Positions 1 to 9,413 of a stretch of 64,000 bases of DNA are shown here, piece after piece. Numbering within the stretch: position 1 is the first letter of the stretch; the number at the start of each line of letters is the position of its first letter. The notes beneath the pieces are model-generated. The model had not been told where the DNA came from. It did not search any database and was given only the letters and a program-made list of their open reading frames with translations. The position numbers and the translations under genes are program-made. Source of the DNA: Dyella sp. GSA-30 (GTDB lineage: Bacteria > Pseudomonadota > Gammaproteobacteria > Xanthomonadales > Rhodanobacteraceae); contig NZ_AP027042.1 of NCBI RefSeq assembly GCF_027924605.1, positions 3,015,524-3,079,523 of the forward strand, read 5' to 3'.

Positions 1-2
1 TT

Positions 3-770
3 CAATGCTGTTTCATTGGATTGGCTGGTGTCGCCACGATGCTCGTCGCTCAAGGCGTCCTGCCTTACTCCCGGCCCGCAGCAATCGCCTTGCTCCTGAT
101 CGGCGCTGCCTTTACGGTCTTCTTCGGTCTCTGGCGCACGGGTGTTCTTTGGCGGGGTGGGCGCGATCCAGCAGCGACCACGCCGGTGCTCTATTTGCCG
201 TTGGTCGCCGGATGCTTCGTATGCGGGATCGTCCTGGCAAGCGTGGGTTGGCCGGAGTGGGGGCAACTGGCCTTTGGCGGCGGATTCTTTACGTGGTTGG
301 CGGTAGAGTCCGTGCTGCTTCATCGGCTTTACACCGCACCGGCTCTCGCGCCTGCCTTGCGGCCTACGCTGGGCATTCAGCTCGCGCCTCCCGCGGTCGG
401 TGCGGTTTGCTACCTGTCGGTGAGCGGCGCTCATTCCGACCTGGTGGTGCACATGCTGATTGGCTATGCCTTGCTCCAGGCCCTGCTGCTCATTCGGATG
501 AGCCGCTGGATCGCCGAACAACCCTTCGGTGCATCCTATTGGGCGTTCACGTTCGGCGCGACGGCATTAGCTGGCGCAACCATTCGCGTATCGATCGGCG
601 ATCCGCACGGCGCCATGGCCATGCTGGCACCGGTCCTGTTCGTTCTGGCAAACGTGCTTGTGTTGGGTATCGCGGCCGGGACCATCGGGTTGCTAATTAC
701 GGGTAGGCTGTTTCCGCCTGCGCAAACGCCCGCTTCGCCGATACCCACAGTGCCCCAGAAAGCCACCTGA
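3..770 (+). CDS. TehA/SLAC1-family transporter, 5' end outside window
   Basis: The reading frame is already open at the first base, so the N-terminus lies to the left; the TTG at 21 is not a convincing start. The visible 250 or so residues are strongly hydrophobic, with about seven membrane segments. Their spacing and sequence style resemble the C-terminal two thirds of the TehA/SLAC1 family, which are inner-membrane anion or dicarboxylate channels of about 320 residues. The frame closes with TGA just before a terminator hairpin. Substrate cannot be told from sequence. The fold assignment is reasonable; the name TehA is a family label, not evidence for tellurite resistance. Confidence 0.65.
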   Translation, partial: QCCFIGLAGVATMLVAQGVLPYSRPAAIALLLIGAAFTVFFGLWRTGVLWRGGRDPAATTPVLYLPLVAGCFVCGIVLASVGWPEWGQLAFGGGFFTWLAVESVLLHRLYTAPALAPALRPTLGIQLAPPAVGAVCYLSVSGAHSDLVVHMLIGYALLQALLLIRMSRWIAEQPFGASYWAFTFGATALAGATIRVSIGDPHGAMAMLAPVLFVLANVLVLGIAAGTIGLLITGRLFPPAQTPASPIPTVPQKAT

Positions 771-792
771 AATCGTTGCAGGGCGGGCAAAC

Positions 793-830
793 AAAAAAGC
801 CTTGGAAACAGTCAGTTTCCAAGGCTTTTT
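793..830. terminator. Bidirectional rho-independent terminator
   Basis: A long perfect stem reads AAAGCCTTGGAAAC, then AGTCA, then GTTTCCAAGGCTTT, with A-run and T-run on either side. It can end the transporter transcript on the plus strand and the tRNA-Ala transcript on the minus strand. Confidence 0.85.
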
Positions 831-843
831 GGCTGGTATGAAT

Positions 844-919
<76 letters not shown>

Positions 920-1490
920 ACGAAGCTCCAATCATATCAACCCTCACGATTCCTGCCAATATCGGTTCCGGCAGGCACCCACAAAGGCGCGCCAAGGGTT
1001 TGTCGGGGTTGTTGCCTCATCCTCTTGAAGGATGGGATGGCGCGAAAACCGTCGATGACCGAAACGAATTTCAGGAGGGAAATTGTTCTCAGGAAGGCAT
1101 TAGGGGCAATCTGAGGGCAGCGACGGACGATGGAGTTCCCCCTGACGCGCACCAGCAAACAGGGTGAACGTTTGGAGGCGCCCGCATGAAGTGGCTCGAC
1201 AGCATCTGAGTAACGTGGTGGAGCACTTGCGGCATCACCGTGTGGACCATCAAGACAATCCACTGCGACTCAAACCTGTCACTATCACGCGTCGGTTCCA
1301 AGTCCTCGGCGCCGTCTACAACGCCGCGGTCCAAGACAAAACGTCGTGTTTCATGGATGTGCTCAATAGAAGAAATAAAGCCGGGACCATATTCCCTGTT
1401 GGGCCCTATGGTGTGGAGCTTGGGTGGCTATCGGGACGACCGGTTGTTGTCTCGCCGATCATGACGGTGCCAGTGAGCCGAAGATGAGAT
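920..1490. other. Intergenic region between tRNA-Ala and the phenazine operon
   Basis: No gene can be supported here. One plus-strand open frame (1164-1487, 107 codons) has a stretch reading TITRRFQVLGAVYNAAV. This faintly resembles the helix before the catalytic domain of tyrosine recombinases, so it could be a decayed integrase fragment. It has no ribosome-binding site and no catalytic residues. I treat it as a possible remnant only. Confidence 0.3.
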
Positions 1491-1518
1491 AAAAGGCCGC
1501 ACTTATGCGGCCTTTTTT
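1491..1518. terminator. Terminator closing the phz core operon
   Basis: The stem GGCCGCA/TGCGGCC has a 4-nt loop and is flanked by AAAA and TTTTTT, so it can act in both directions. It lies 23 bases beyond the phzB stop codon on the minus strand and marks the left end of the phenazine operon. Confidence 0.8.
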
Positions 1519-1540
1519 GAAACTGGATTTGTTCGTGGGC

Positions 1541-2029
1541 TTACTGCGGCAACCCTTCTCGCTTGATCCCTGGAATAGGGATGCCAAGCGCTTTCATTTG
1601 CTCATAGGGATTCATGAATTCCCGATTCTGCTTGATCTTGCCGTCTTCCATGAGGAACGAGTGGATAAAGTGGTTCGCGTAGTAGCCGGGTGGATACCCT
1701 GGGAACAGGATCTTACCTTCGCCGTCGCATTCAACCCAAAACCGGTTGGGGTCTTGAGTCTCGTAGATTTGAATGTTCTTCCACTCCCAATCGGGGAAGC
1801 ATTGGAGTGACCATACGCCATGGGCTTTGAGCCCATCGTGCCCCTTTGAAATGATGGGCATGCCGGTGTCGTTGGTCCACAGGCCACCACTGCCGTCCTG
1901 GGTGAACAAGAGATAGCGGGTAAGCCGGCCCTCGCCCCGTCGGCTCATATAGTCCTCTACGACACGGCGGTTGCGCGATCGGAGGTCATCCTGCGCTGCA
2001 GCGGGTTGGAGTTCGGGGGAAGTTGCCAT
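1541..2029 (-). CDS. phzB: PhzA/B-type phenazine core-forming protein
   Basis: This 162-residue NTF2-fold protein has the usual family length. PhzA/B catalyses or steers condensation of two aminocyclohexadienone units made by PhzF into the tricyclic phenazine precursor. The residues I know to be important in the Burkholderia homologue (Arg41, His73, Ser77, Glu140) line up with Arg38, His70, Ser74 and Glu137. The start is set by AGGAG eight bases upstream of ATG at 2029; the open frame further upstream has no such site. It is the last gene of the operon, 44 bases after phzF. There is only one copy. The phzA/phzB duplication is typical of Pseudomonas, and its absence here fits other phenazine lineages. 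Confidence 0.95.
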   Translation of the reverse strand: MATSPELQPAAAQDDLRSRNRRVVEDYMSRRGEGRLTRYLLFTQDGSGGLWTNDTGMPIISKGHDGLKAHGVWSLQCFPDWEWKNIQIYETQDPNRFWVECDGEGKILFPGYPPGYYANHFIHSFLMEDGKIKQNREFMNPYEQMKALGIPIPGIKREGLPQ

Positions 2030-2073
2030 CAGTCGCTCCTTTGATGAAGATTCGAAAACAGGTGAGCCGGGTC

Positions 2074-2919
2074 CTACGGGCGCCAACGGCTGAGAACCCC
2101 TCGTCCAACAATGGCCGCAGCCCCGGATACACGGATGGGGCCAATTGAGGAAAGATTGCCCTCGACCACGGTATGCATGACCGATTTGCGCCCCATTTCG
2201 ACGCCCTGCCAAATCTCGATCGCCGTGCCGAAGTCGAGGAGGCCATGGCGAATGAGGTGCAGCGCGAGAGGTCCCGCTGCGGAGCCTGTGGCCGCATCTT
2301 CGGCGACCCCATAGGCGGGTGAAAACATACGCATCCGCCAGTGATCCTGGTCACGGGCAAAGCAATTGGCGGCCATGTCTTCGAGCGTCGCGAGAACGCG
2401 CAGATCGGGCTTCAAGGCCGAGAGCGCGTCACGGTCGGGCAGGCCAACGAAGACATGTCGAGGCCCATTGCGGTAAATCTCCACGGGTAACGTGGAGTCG
2501 GTCAGGCCGAGGCCTCGAAGTAACGTTTCAGCATGTGCATATGGTTCCCAGGTCGGGATGGGCTGAACCATGCTTGCGGTGCGCAGGCCGCCCTGATGAT
2601 CCCGATCAAGGCGAAACGGAACCGTCCCCATCGCGGTTTCAAGGGAAAGCGACGCCTTGTCGCATTTGTTGCCCAGAACGATGGCCGTGCCCAGCGTGGG
2701 ATGACCGGCGAAGGGCAGTTCATTGACGGGGGTGAAAATGCGAACATGAAAATCGCCGTCGGCAGATGGGGGAAACACGAATGTCGTTTCCGACAGGTTC
2801 AACTCCCGGGCAATGCGTTGCATGTCCGTAGCCTCCAGGCCGATCGCGTTGACGAAGACCGCGACGGGGTTGCCTTGGAAAGGTGTCTCCGTGAACACAT
2901 CTGCGATTTCGTAGTCCAT
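2074..2919 (-). CDS. phzF: Trans-2,3-dihydro-3-hydroxyanthranilate isomerase
   Basis: PhzF isomerises DHHA to the reactive ketone that dimerises into the phenazine skeleton. The 281-residue protein has the diaminopimelate-epimerase-like fold. The conserved Glu44 in NLSET, His73 in FAGHPT and Asp208 in AEDAATGS match the catalytic trio known as Glu45, His74 and Asp208 in Pseudomonas. The start at 2919 was chosen because the protein then begins MDYEIADVFT, like known PhzF, and because GAGG overlaps the phzG stop just upstream. phzG ends only five bases before this start, so the two are probably translationally coupled. Confidence 0.96.
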   Translation of the reverse strand: MDYEIADVFTETPFQGNPVAVFVNAIGLEATDMQRIARELNLSETTFVFPPSADGDFHVRIFTPVNELPFAGHPTLGTAIVLGNKCDKASLSLETAMGTVPFRLDRDHQGGLRTASMVQPIPTWEPYAHAETLLRGLGLTDSTLPVEIYRNGPRHVFVGLPDRDALSALKPDLRVLATLEDMAANCFARDQDHWRMRMFSPAYGVAEDAATGSAAGPLALHLIRHGLLDFGTAIEIWQGVEMGRKSVMHTVVEGNLSSIGPIRVSGAAAIVGRGVLSRWRP

Positions 2920-2924
2920 GGGCC

Positions 2925-3554
2925 TCACGGTTGCAGTCTCCGGTGGGTCCAACCGCCATCTGTGGCGTCATAGCGAAGCCGACGATGAAGCCGATCGGAT
3001 GAGGCTTGCCAAAACTCGATCGCGACGGGCTGCAAGGCATAACCCACCCAACCATCGGGGCGTCGGAGGGCATCGGGTGTCTCGCCCAATTGGCGAGCGA
3101 GGGCACGCAAGGCGTCTTCACTGCCCAGGGGAGCACTTTGGTGCGAGGCGATGGACATCGCGTAGGTGGCGGGTGAGCGACGCGCCCAAAGGGCATCGGA
3201 CACGTCGCCCGTTACGCAATTGGTTGGCCCCGATAGGATGATCTGTTGCTTCGTGTCATGCCAATAGAGGACACCGGAAGCCCATTGGGTGAGGGCGATC
3301 TCGCGTCCCTTTTGGCTGCTGGCGTGAGAGGTGAAGATGAGTGCCCGCTCGGTAACTTCGAGTAGATGCACCATGCGATTGGACGCGTGGCCCCGTTCGT
3401 CAGCGGTGGCCAGTGCCATGGCACCGGGCTCTGGAACTTGGCGCAGGCCAGCGGCTTTGAGCCATGCGCGCAGGATGCCGAGGGGTTCGGATGGAGGGGC
3501 GTCGAACACGCATCCATCCGGAGGGGCCACCGTGGCGGTGTCATACTCTGTCAT
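2925..3554 (-). CDS. phzG: Dihydrophenazine-dicarboxylate oxidase, FMN-dependent
   Basis: The 209-residue protein belongs to the pyridoxamine 5'-phosphate oxidase (FMN split-barrel) family. Typical PhzG stretches are present: ATADERGHASNRMVHL, the SSQKGREI segment, and a C-terminal WVGYALQPVAIEFWQ followed by the RLHRRLRY motif. PhzG aromatises the unstable tricyclic intermediates towards phenazine-1,6-dicarboxylate and phenazine-1-carboxylate and limits side products. The ATG at 3554 overlaps the preceding gene by four bases (ATGA), which argues for coupled translation. The usual length is about 210-220 residues. Confidence 0.93.
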   Translation of the reverse strand: MTEYDTATVAPPDGCVFDAPPSEPLGILRAWLKAAGLRQVPEPGAMALATADERGHASNRMVHLLEVTERALIFTSHASSQKGREIALTQWASGVLYWHDTKQQIILSGPTNCVTGDVSDALWARRSPATYAMSIASHQSAPLGSEDALRALARQLGETPDALRRPDGWVGYALQPVAIEFWQASSDRLHRRLRYDATDGGWTHRRLQP

Positions 3555-3922
3555 AGCGCGTTCTCAAGATGATTGTCGACAGCGATGGGCTGGGAATTGG
3601 GTGGCGGCGAGTGCATGGCGGTGGAGACAATGACGCCTTGGTCGATCAGTACCTCAACGTCGAACGTGGTGCGCCAGGTGGGTGGGTAGCCAATGAGTTC
3701 CGTTGCCCGATTGGGTGGCAACGGTTGTGTGAGAAATTCGGGCGAATTCCAGACAACCACGGCGCCCCAGAGGTTTTTGTCTGGATCAGACATCCAGAAC
3801 TTGGAGCGCATGCCTTGGATCGCTTCCCAGGGAGCGACCCCTTCATCATTCAGGTATTGACGAAGGGACTCGATGGTTTGGGTGGACTCAGTGAGGTTCC
3901 ACCAACTGATGGTTGCGATCAT
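3551..3922 (-). CDS. Small dimeric alpha/beta-barrel-like protein inside the phz operon
   Basis: This 123-residue protein sits between phzE and phzG with four-base ATGA overlaps on both sides, so it is an integral cistron and presumably serves the pathway. It is not one of the canonical PhzA-G proteins. The stretch RSKFWMSDPDKNLWGAVVVW resembles YdhR/ABM-type dimeric alpha/beta-barrel proteins, where it forms a beta-hairpin of the ligand pocket. It is followed by a conserved-looking RATELIGYPPTWRTTFDVEVLI and a tail of about 30 residues without obvious structure. A role in handling an oxidised or reactive phenazine intermediate is my inference. I cannot name it, though similar small proteins may occur in other phenazine clusters. 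Confidence 0.75.
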   Translation of the reverse strand: MIATISWWNLTESTQTIESLRQYLNDEGVAPWEAIQGMRSKFWMSDPDKNLWGAVVVWNSPEFLTQPLPPNRATELIGYPPTWRTTFDVEVLIDQGVIVSTAMHSPPPNSQPIAVDNHLENAL

Positions 3923-5784
3923 AGAGCGAGCACCCGTTTCATACTGGAAGCCATGATGTCGACGCCACGCTGGGTTAGGAGCGATTCGGCGTGGAATTGA
4001 ATTGAAGCGAAGCGCGGTCCACGAAGCGCATGCACCTCATTCGATTGCGTATCGCGGCTGACTTCGATGCGGAGGTCGTCGCGCACGCTGAAGCAGCTGC
4101 AATCGCACTTGGCGACAAACGTGTTGTAGAAGCCCACAAGCTCAGTGCTACCAAAGAAGTCGATTTCGCGCTGGACACCCTGATTGGGCTCATGCCTCTG
4201 CACCAGTTCAAGGCCCAATTCGATGCACAGAATTTGATGGCTGAGGCAGACAGCAAAGAAGGCTTGTTGGCGGGCAAGCATCTGCCGCATCACGTCGCGC
4301 ATACTGACGATGCGGGGATCACAGGTGTCCCTGGGATCTCCTGGACCGGGGCCCAAGACGGCAAGATCGTAAACCTCTTGCAGCAATCCCGGGTCGCAGT
4401 AGCTTTTGACGGTGACATCGAAGCCGATGGCTGTCAGCTGTTGAGCGAGCATGGCGGTGAATGCATCTTCCGCATCAACGATGAGAACCTTCTGGCCTTT
4501 GAGGGAGGCATCAACGCGGATCCGGTCTTCGGCTTCGGTGAGCCAGAAGTTGGCAATAGCACCATTGCGTTGGCTCAGCGCCGCCTGGACCTCCGGCGAG
4601 TTGGCAAAACCGCGATTGGATCGATGGCCGAGAGCGGCCAAAAGGGCCTTTGCCTTCGCCCGCGTCTCCGCTGCCTCAGAGGACGGATCGGAGTGCCGGA
4701 CGATGGTGGCGCCCACGCTAATCGACATTCTGCCCGCTGCGTTGATTTCTGCCGTGCGGATCAAGATGGCCGAGTCCATCTGGTCCGCACCCTCTTGATC
4801 TCGCCCGATCAAGGCGAGAGTGCCAGCGTAGTAACCGCGGCCCGTAGGCTCATTCCGCGCGATCACGCGGCACGCGTTTTCGATGGGGCTACCGGTGACG
4901 GTCGGTGCGAACAAGGTCTGACGCAGGATGAAACGCGGATCGGCCGACGTGCGCCCCTCAATGAAATACTCGGTGTGGGCGAGCCGAGACATCTCCTTGA
5001 GGAAGGGACCAAAGACCCGACCGCCACGTGGGCAGAACTTGGCCATCATTTTGAGCTCTTCATCGACCACCATGTAGAGCTCGTCCTTTTCCTTGGCATC
5101 CGCCAGAAAGCTCATCACCCCGGATAGCGTCGGACCGGACGCGGGGTAGCGGTAGGTGCCACTGATCGGGTTCATCGTGGCGGTGCCATGATCCAGGCTG
5201 ATGTGCCTCTCGGGGCTGGCGCCAATGAAGGTGCGATCACCCGTGTGAAAGAGGAAGATCCAGTAGGCGCCGGTCTCCTGTTGCGCAAGCCGGCGAAAGG
5301 CGGCGAGGGCAACGGCGGGCGCATAATTCGTGAAGTCAGCCGTGAACGTGCGTTTGATGACAAAGTTAGCGCCTTCCCCGCGACCGATTTCATCGTCGAT
5401 AACTTGGCGCACGATTGCCTCGTAGGCGGCGTCATCAATGTCAAAGTCACCCGTCGAGACAGTGGAGTCGACCAGCGGGATCGCCTCCAAGGCTTCCACC
5501 AATGGGTATTCTTCACGATGGGTGACATGCATGGCTTGGAGTTTTTCTCCGCCATCCAGGCAGCAGTAGCCACGCTCTCGCAATTGGGCATAGGGGACTA
5601 GGACCAGCAACTCGTCATCCACGGTGTTCAGCGGAGGAAGATCCGAAAAGCACTCATGGTGATGGACTTGGCCGGCCAGGAGTTCCAGTGTCGGGGTTGA
5701 GCCTCGTTCCAGTCGCCACAACAAGGCATAGGCCTCATAGCCGACGGTTCCACCGACAATCTGTTGCAGCAGTGAAGTTTTCAT
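3919..5784 (-). CDS. phzE: 2-amino-2-desoxyisochorismate (ADIC) synthase
   Basis: PhzE converts chorismate to ADIC with glutamine-derived ammonia, the committed step of the pathway. The 621-residue protein has the expected fused layout: an anthranilate-synthase-I-like chorismate-binding domain to about residue 385 (GASPERH 188-194, NPISGT 205-210, TVTGSP 295-300), then a class I glutamine amidotransferase from about 430. The amidotransferase triad is intact: Cys513 in AVCLSHQ, His598 and Glu600 in FHAES. GPGPGDP is at 478-484. The start overlaps the phzD stop (ATGA), and the stop overlaps the next gene by four bases. Confidence 0.96.
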   Translation of the reverse strand: MKTSLLQQIVGGTVGYEAYALLWRLERGSTPTLELLAGQVHHHECFSDLPPLNTVDDELLVLVPYAQLRERGYCCLDGGEKLQAMHVTHREEYPLVEALEAIPLVDSTVSTGDFDIDDAAYEAIVRQVIDDEIGRGEGANFVIKRTFTADFTNYAPAVALAAFRRLAQQETGAYWIFLFHTGDRTFIGASPERHISLDHGTATMNPISGTYRYPASGPTLSGVMSFLADAKEKDELYMVVDEELKMMAKFCPRGGRVFGPFLKEMSRLAHTEYFIEGRTSADPRFILRQTLFAPTVTGSPIENACRVIARNEPTGRGYYAGTLALIGRDQEGADQMDSAILIRTAEINAAGRMSISVGATIVRHSDPSSEAAETRAKAKALLAALGHRSNRGFANSPEVQAALSQRNGAIANFWLTEAEDRIRVDASLKGQKVLIVDAEDAFTAMLAQQLTAIGFDVTVKSYCDPGLLQEVYDLAVLGPGPGDPRDTCDPRIVSMRDVMRQMLARQQAFFAVCLSHQILCIELGLELVQRHEPNQGVQREIDFFGSTELVGFYNTFVAKCDCSCFSVRDDLRIEVSRDTQSNEVHALRGPRFASIQFHAESLLTQRGVDIMASSMKRVLAL

Positions 5785-6407
5785 CCCAGTGCCTGCTCGG
5801 TCGTGAGGACCACTGCACAGCAGCGAGCGGCATGGTTGAGCGCCATCATGTGATGATCCAGCGAGAAATCCGCAGTCGCATCCGCCACCACGAACGTCTC
5901 AATGTCATTGGAAAACGACTCAATTGCAGTGGTCAAAACACCAATGTGAGCGTAGACGCCGCCGATGATGAGCTGATCACGGCCCGCCTCTCGCATCCGA
6001 TCCCGGAAATTTGAGTTCCAGAAGGCGCTGTAACGCCACTTGGTCAACAGCCAGTCGTCTGGATCGGGCGCGAGCTGGTCAACGACCGCGCGATCTGCGG
6101 GATCCACATGCATCCCGGCGCCCCAGAAGTCTTTGAGCAACCCCCGTTGGTCCGACGTCATTCCCCCGGGTTGGGCGGTGTAGGCCACCGGCATACCCGT
6201 CGAGACCGCGTAGTTGCGCAATGTGGCTGCATTCTCGATCAACCGCGCATCAAGCCCGGCCTCGGCGAACGGGCGCAAGAAGTATCGCTGCATGTCATGA
6301 ATGAGCAGCACGGCCCGATTCGGGTCAATGGACCACCGAGCAATGTTCTTCGGCAGTTGGTGAAGGGTTGGCAAGGAGTAGTGCTGAATGGAGGGAATGC
6401 CGCTCAT
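5781..6407 (-). CDS. phzD: ADIC hydrolase (isochorismatase family)
   Basis: PhzD removes pyruvate from ADIC to give trans-2,3-dihydro-3-hydroxyanthranilate. With the start at 6407 the protein has 208 residues, against about 207 for Pseudomonas PhzD. Asp38 in LLIHDMQ and Lys123 in LTKWRYS match the known Asp38/Lys122 pair. The position where related cysteine hydrolases carry a nucleophilic Cys reads GGVYAHIG, as in true PhzD. A further 14 codons are open upstream, but AAGG at a good distance from the 6407 ATG decides the start. phzC ends 31 bases before it. Confidence 0.95.
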   Translation of the reverse strand: MSGIPSIQHYSLPTLHQLPKNIARWSIDPNRAVLLIHDMQRYFLRPFAEAGLDARLIENAATLRNYAVSTGMPVAYTAQPGGMTSDQRGLLKDFWGAGMHVDPADRAVVDQLAPDPDDWLLTKWRYSAFWNSNFRDRMREAGRDQLIIGGVYAHIGVLTTAIESFSNDIETFVVADATADFSLDHHMMALNHAARCCAVVLTTEQALG

Positions 6408-6438
6408 GTCGTCGCCTTGCTGAAAAGTTGGAGGCGCA

Positions 6439-7860
6439 TCAGAGCGCACCAGCGAGACTCAGATTTTTGCGCTCATCGAGGGACGCCGATGGCCGAGTAG
6501 CCCGGTTCGCGGATGCAATCAACATCGAAAGCTCCATTGCCTGCTCGTAATTCAAACGAGGATCGACGGTCGTTTTATAGGCACGACCAAGGTCAGTCTC
6601 GTCGAGGGACCGAGCACCGCCCAGGCACTCGGTGACGTCCTCACCCGTCATTTCGAGATGAACACCACCCAGTCGTGTTCCCTCACTGGCGTGGATGCAA
6701 AACGCTAGATCCAGCTCGTCCCTGATCTTCTCGAATCGACGGGTCTTGTAGCCGTTTTGGGTGGTCTCGGTGTTCCCATGCATGGGATCGACAACCCACA
6801 GCACTCGCCGTCCCGCATTACTGACCGCGCGCAGGATGGGGGGCAACGCCTGCTCAATGTGATTGCGGCCCATTCGCGTGATTAGCGTCAGGCGGCCAGG
6901 CTCATCCGATGGGTTTAATCGATCAATCAGTCGCAGCAGATCGTCAGGTTGCAAGGTGGGGCCGATCTTCACCCCTATGGGATTGCTGAGGCCTCGGAAG
7001 TATTCAACATGGGCACCTTCGAGGGCGCTTGTGCGCATGCCCAGCCAGGGAAAATGGGTCGAGAGGTTATACCAGCCACCCCGGTGCGGCACTGCCCGGG
7101 TCAATGCCTCCTCGTAGTGGAGCAGAAGACCTTCATGTGAGGTGTAGAAGCCGCCATGAAGGCGGTCTTCGACGATGTGTCCACCGAGCGTCTGCATGAA
7201 ACGGAGAGAGTCAGCGATCTCATCCACTGCGCGTCGATATTCGACGGCGCTCGGGGACTGATCGATCCAGTCCAGTCGCCAGAATTCTGGACGGCGCAGG
7301 TCGCCAAAGCCACCCTCGACAAGCGCTCGCGTGAAATTGAGTGTCAATGAAGAGAAAGCGTGGGCTTGGAACATCCTTTCCGGGTCGGCTTCTCGGCTGA
7401 TGGGATCGAAGTCGAGTCCGTTGACGATGTCGCCGCGGTAGCAGGGTAGCGTCACACCGTCCCGGCTTTCGATGTCGCTTGAGCGTGGTTTTGCATACTG
7501 GCCAGCGAAGCGACCAAGCCGGATCACCGGCTGCTTCAAGCCGTGGGCAAGGATAAGGCCCATCTGGAATAGCACTTTGAGGCGATTGACGATGATCTCG
7601 TTGGTGCAGTCAATGAAGCTTTCCGCACAGTCGCCGCCATGAAGCAGGAACCGGCGGCCTTCCTGCGCTTCGGCAATAGCCCATTTGAGTTCGAGTATTT
7701 CGCCGGAAGTGACCAGTGGCGGCAGCTCGCGCAGCCGCTGCCCAACTTGCGCCAACCTCATCTCATCCAGATACCTTGGCTGCTGAAGCGCCGGCCGACT
7801 CCGCCACGAGTCAGGGGACCAGTTCTCGTCAGATGTCGTCGCAGTCGATGAAGCAACCAT
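6439..7860 (-). CDS. phzC: Type II DAHP synthase of the phenazine operon
   Basis: This enzyme condenses phosphoenolpyruvate and erythrose-4-phosphate, feeding the shikimate pathway and so chorismate for PhzE. The 473-residue protein is a plant-like class II enzyme: HGGDCAES with metal-binding Cys78, [25 protein letters not shown], and a C-terminal DPRLNYEQ. The start at 7860 has GAGG nine bases upstream; an in-frame ATG eight codons earlier lacks a site. It is the first gene of the operon, reading away from the divergent promoter region. A dedicated DAHP synthase in phz clusters usually raises precursor supply. Confidence 0.95.
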   Translation of the reverse strand: MVASSTATTSDENWSPDSWRSRPALQQPRYLDEMRLAQVGQRLRELPPLVTSGEILELKWAIAEAQEGRRFLLHGGDCAESFIDCTNEIIVNRLKVLFQMGLILAHGLKQPVIRLGRFAGQYAKPRSSDIESRDGVTLPCYRGDIVNGLDFDPISREADPERMFQAHAFSSLTLNFTRALVEGGFGDLRRPEFWRLDWIDQSPSAVEYRRAVDEIADSLRFMQTLGGHIVEDRLHGGFYTSHEGLLLHYEEALTRAVPHRGGWYNLSTHFPWLGMRTSALEGAHVEYFRGLSNPIGVKIGPTLQPDDLLRLIDRLNPSDEPGRLTLITRMGRNHIEQALPPILRAVSNAGRRVLWVVDPMHGNTETTQNGYKTRRFEKIRDELDLAFCIHASEGTRLGGVHLEMTGEDVTECLGGARSLDETDLGRAYKTTVDPRLNYEQAMELSMLIASANRATRPSASLDERKNLSLAGAL

Positions 7861-7938
7861 CGCGGTGACCTCACTGTGATGCAAGGATGCTTATGCAGCA
7901 CCCCGCTTGAACGTCGTTGGGTTGCCACCATCGAACGC

Positions 7939-7955
7939 CCTGAACGATGTTCAGG
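7939..7955. promoter_or_regulatory. Perfect dyad, candidate operator of the phz operon
   Basis: CCTGAAC GAT GTTCAGG has 7-bp arms and a 3-bp spacer, 84 bp upstream of the phzC start. Its size and symmetry suit a dimeric regulator such as a LuxR-type protein. The binding protein is unknown; the PAS-LuxR gene at 13373 is the obvious local candidate. Confidence 0.5.
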
Positions 7956-8034
7956 CTGCAACACAGTGGCTGAGCCTTTGGTCGTCGAGAGCTGTTCAAC
8001 AATTGCAATGAATGCCACGGCTCAGCGGGAAGGT

Positions 8035-8051
8035 AAGGTTGCATAAACCTT
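8035..8051. promoter_or_regulatory. Second perfect dyad in the phz control region
   Basis: AAGGTT GCATA AACCTT has 6-bp arms and a 5-bp spacer, about 170 bp upstream of the phzM start and 80 bp from the other dyad. The sequence differs from that dyad, so if functional it would bind a different protein. Confidence 0.35.
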
Positions 8052-8221
8052 TTGCCCTGATCGGAGAGCCCGGTCGATATGAAATTAGCAAAACAAAATT
8101 CAACGTTTAACCGTATAAACCACGTAACTCATCGTTTTGCTCTCGGGTTAGTTTGCATGGCGACCGGCGTTGTGAGTGCTGCAGCCGGTTCCCCACAAAC
8201 CTAAACTTAGGAGAGAGCATC

Positions 8222-9268
8222 ATGTCTCATCTGGCGCAAGCCACGATTGATGAATCGGCGACCGTCGAAATGCCGCCGCATTACGCACTTTTGCAAATGA
8301 TTACCGGCTATTGGGTAACCCAGGCGCTCTACGTCGTTGCGAAGTTGGGCGTCCCCGACGCCTTGGTGGCAGGGCCGCGTCCTGTCGAGGAGATCGCCTC
8401 GGCGACAGCAAGCCAACCGGACTTGCTGCGGCGATTGTTGCGTGCGCTGTCGAGCATCGGCGTCTTCACCGAAGCGCAACCTGGCGCATATGCCCTGACG
8501 CCGATGGCGTCGCTGCTGCGCACCGATGTACCCAATTCCATGCGCCCGCAGGCCATCATGCACGGTGAAGAACAATATCGCGCCTGGATTGACACGCTTC
8601 ACAACGTGAAGACCGGCGAGACCGCTTTTGAAAAGCAGTTTGGCACGAGCTACTTCGGCTATCTGGCAGGCGCGCCCGAGGCTGACCGGGTTTTCAATGA
8701 AGCACAAGCTGGTTATACCCGGGAAGTCGCCGGCGCCGTGGTGGATGCCTATGACTTTTCAGGTGCTGGAACGGTAATCGATGTGGGCGCCGGTTATGGT
8801 CCCTTGTTAACCACCATTCTCAAGCGCAATCCAGGCGTCAAAGGTATTTTGTTCGATCAGCCGCACGTCGCCACGGCAGCTGGTGATTTGCTCAGCAAAG
8901 CAGGGGTAAGCGATCGGTGTGTTGCACAAGGCGGTGATTTCTTCGCCTCCGTGCCTGCCGGAGGCGATATCTACATCCTGTCTCTGTTGCTACATGATTG
9001 GAACGACGAGCGAAGTGCAACCATCCTTCGCCACTGTCGCCGTGCCATCGAACCGAATGGGAAGCTCCTCATCGTCGAGCTGGTTCTGCCCGATGGCGAA
9101 GCGCCCTTCTTCGGGAAGTGGCTCGATCTGCATATGGCGATTCTTCTTGGCGCACGGGAGCGAACGGCAACGGAATTTCAAGTCTTGCTGTCATCGTGCG
9201 GATTTCAGATCAATCGCATTCTCTCGACGCCGACCGGCATGAGCATTGTTGAAGCGGTACCCATTTGA
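8222..9268 (+). CDS. phzM: Phenazine O-methyltransferase (PhzM/LaPhzM type)
   Basis: This 348-residue SAM-dependent methyltransferase has the plant-like O-methyltransferase layout. An N-terminal winged-helix dimerisation domain (to about residue 100) precedes a Rossmann domain with the SAM motif VIDVGAGYG (185-193), and the general-base His258 lies in LLLHDWND. In phenazine clusters such proteins methylate a ring nitrogen (Pseudomonas PhzM) or a hydroxyl (Lysobacter LaPhzM). With the N-oxygenase downstream, O-methylation as in myxin is the better guess. The start at 8222 has AGGAGAGAGCATC upstream; 23 open codons before it lack a site. It is the first gene of the plus-strand tailoring set. 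Confidence 0.85.
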   Translation: MSHLAQATIDESATVEMPPHYALLQMITGYWVTQALYVVAKLGVPDALVAGPRPVEEIASATASQPDLLRRLLRALSSIGVFTEAQPGAYALTPMASLLRTDVPNSMRPQAIMHGEEQYRAWIDTLHNVKTGETAFEKQFGTSYFGYLAGAPEADRVFNEAQAGYTREVAGAVVDAYDFSGAGTVIDVGAGYGPLLTTILKRNPGVKGILFDQPHVATAAGDLLSKAGVSDRCVAQGGDFFASVPAGGDIYILSLLLHDWNDERSATILRHCRRAIEPNGKLLIVELVLPDGEAPFFGKWLDLHMAILLGARERTATEFQVLLSSCGFQINRILSTPTGMSIVEAVPI

Positions 9269-9413
9269 TCGAAGAACCGTAGAAATTACCGATGCCGCTG
9301 CGAGGTAGGTTCACTAACGTAAAGACTCTCTCGGTCAGCGGAAGCTGTGCGAGGTGATCCCCGTGAGCCAGCTCACACCGACCATCAGTGGTTAATCAAC
9401 GAAGGAAATGATC

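Larger units (their letters stand above)
7861..8221. promoter_or_regulatory. Divergent control region between phzC and the tailoring operon
   Basis: The 361-bp segment separates phzC (minus) from phzM (plus) and must hold both promoters. It is AT-richer than the flanks, especially near 8080-8145. Two perfect 17-bp dyads lie inside and are listed separately. I see no confident -35/-10 pair. A GTATAA at about 8113-8118 is a possible -10 for the plus-strand operon. Confidence 0.6.
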
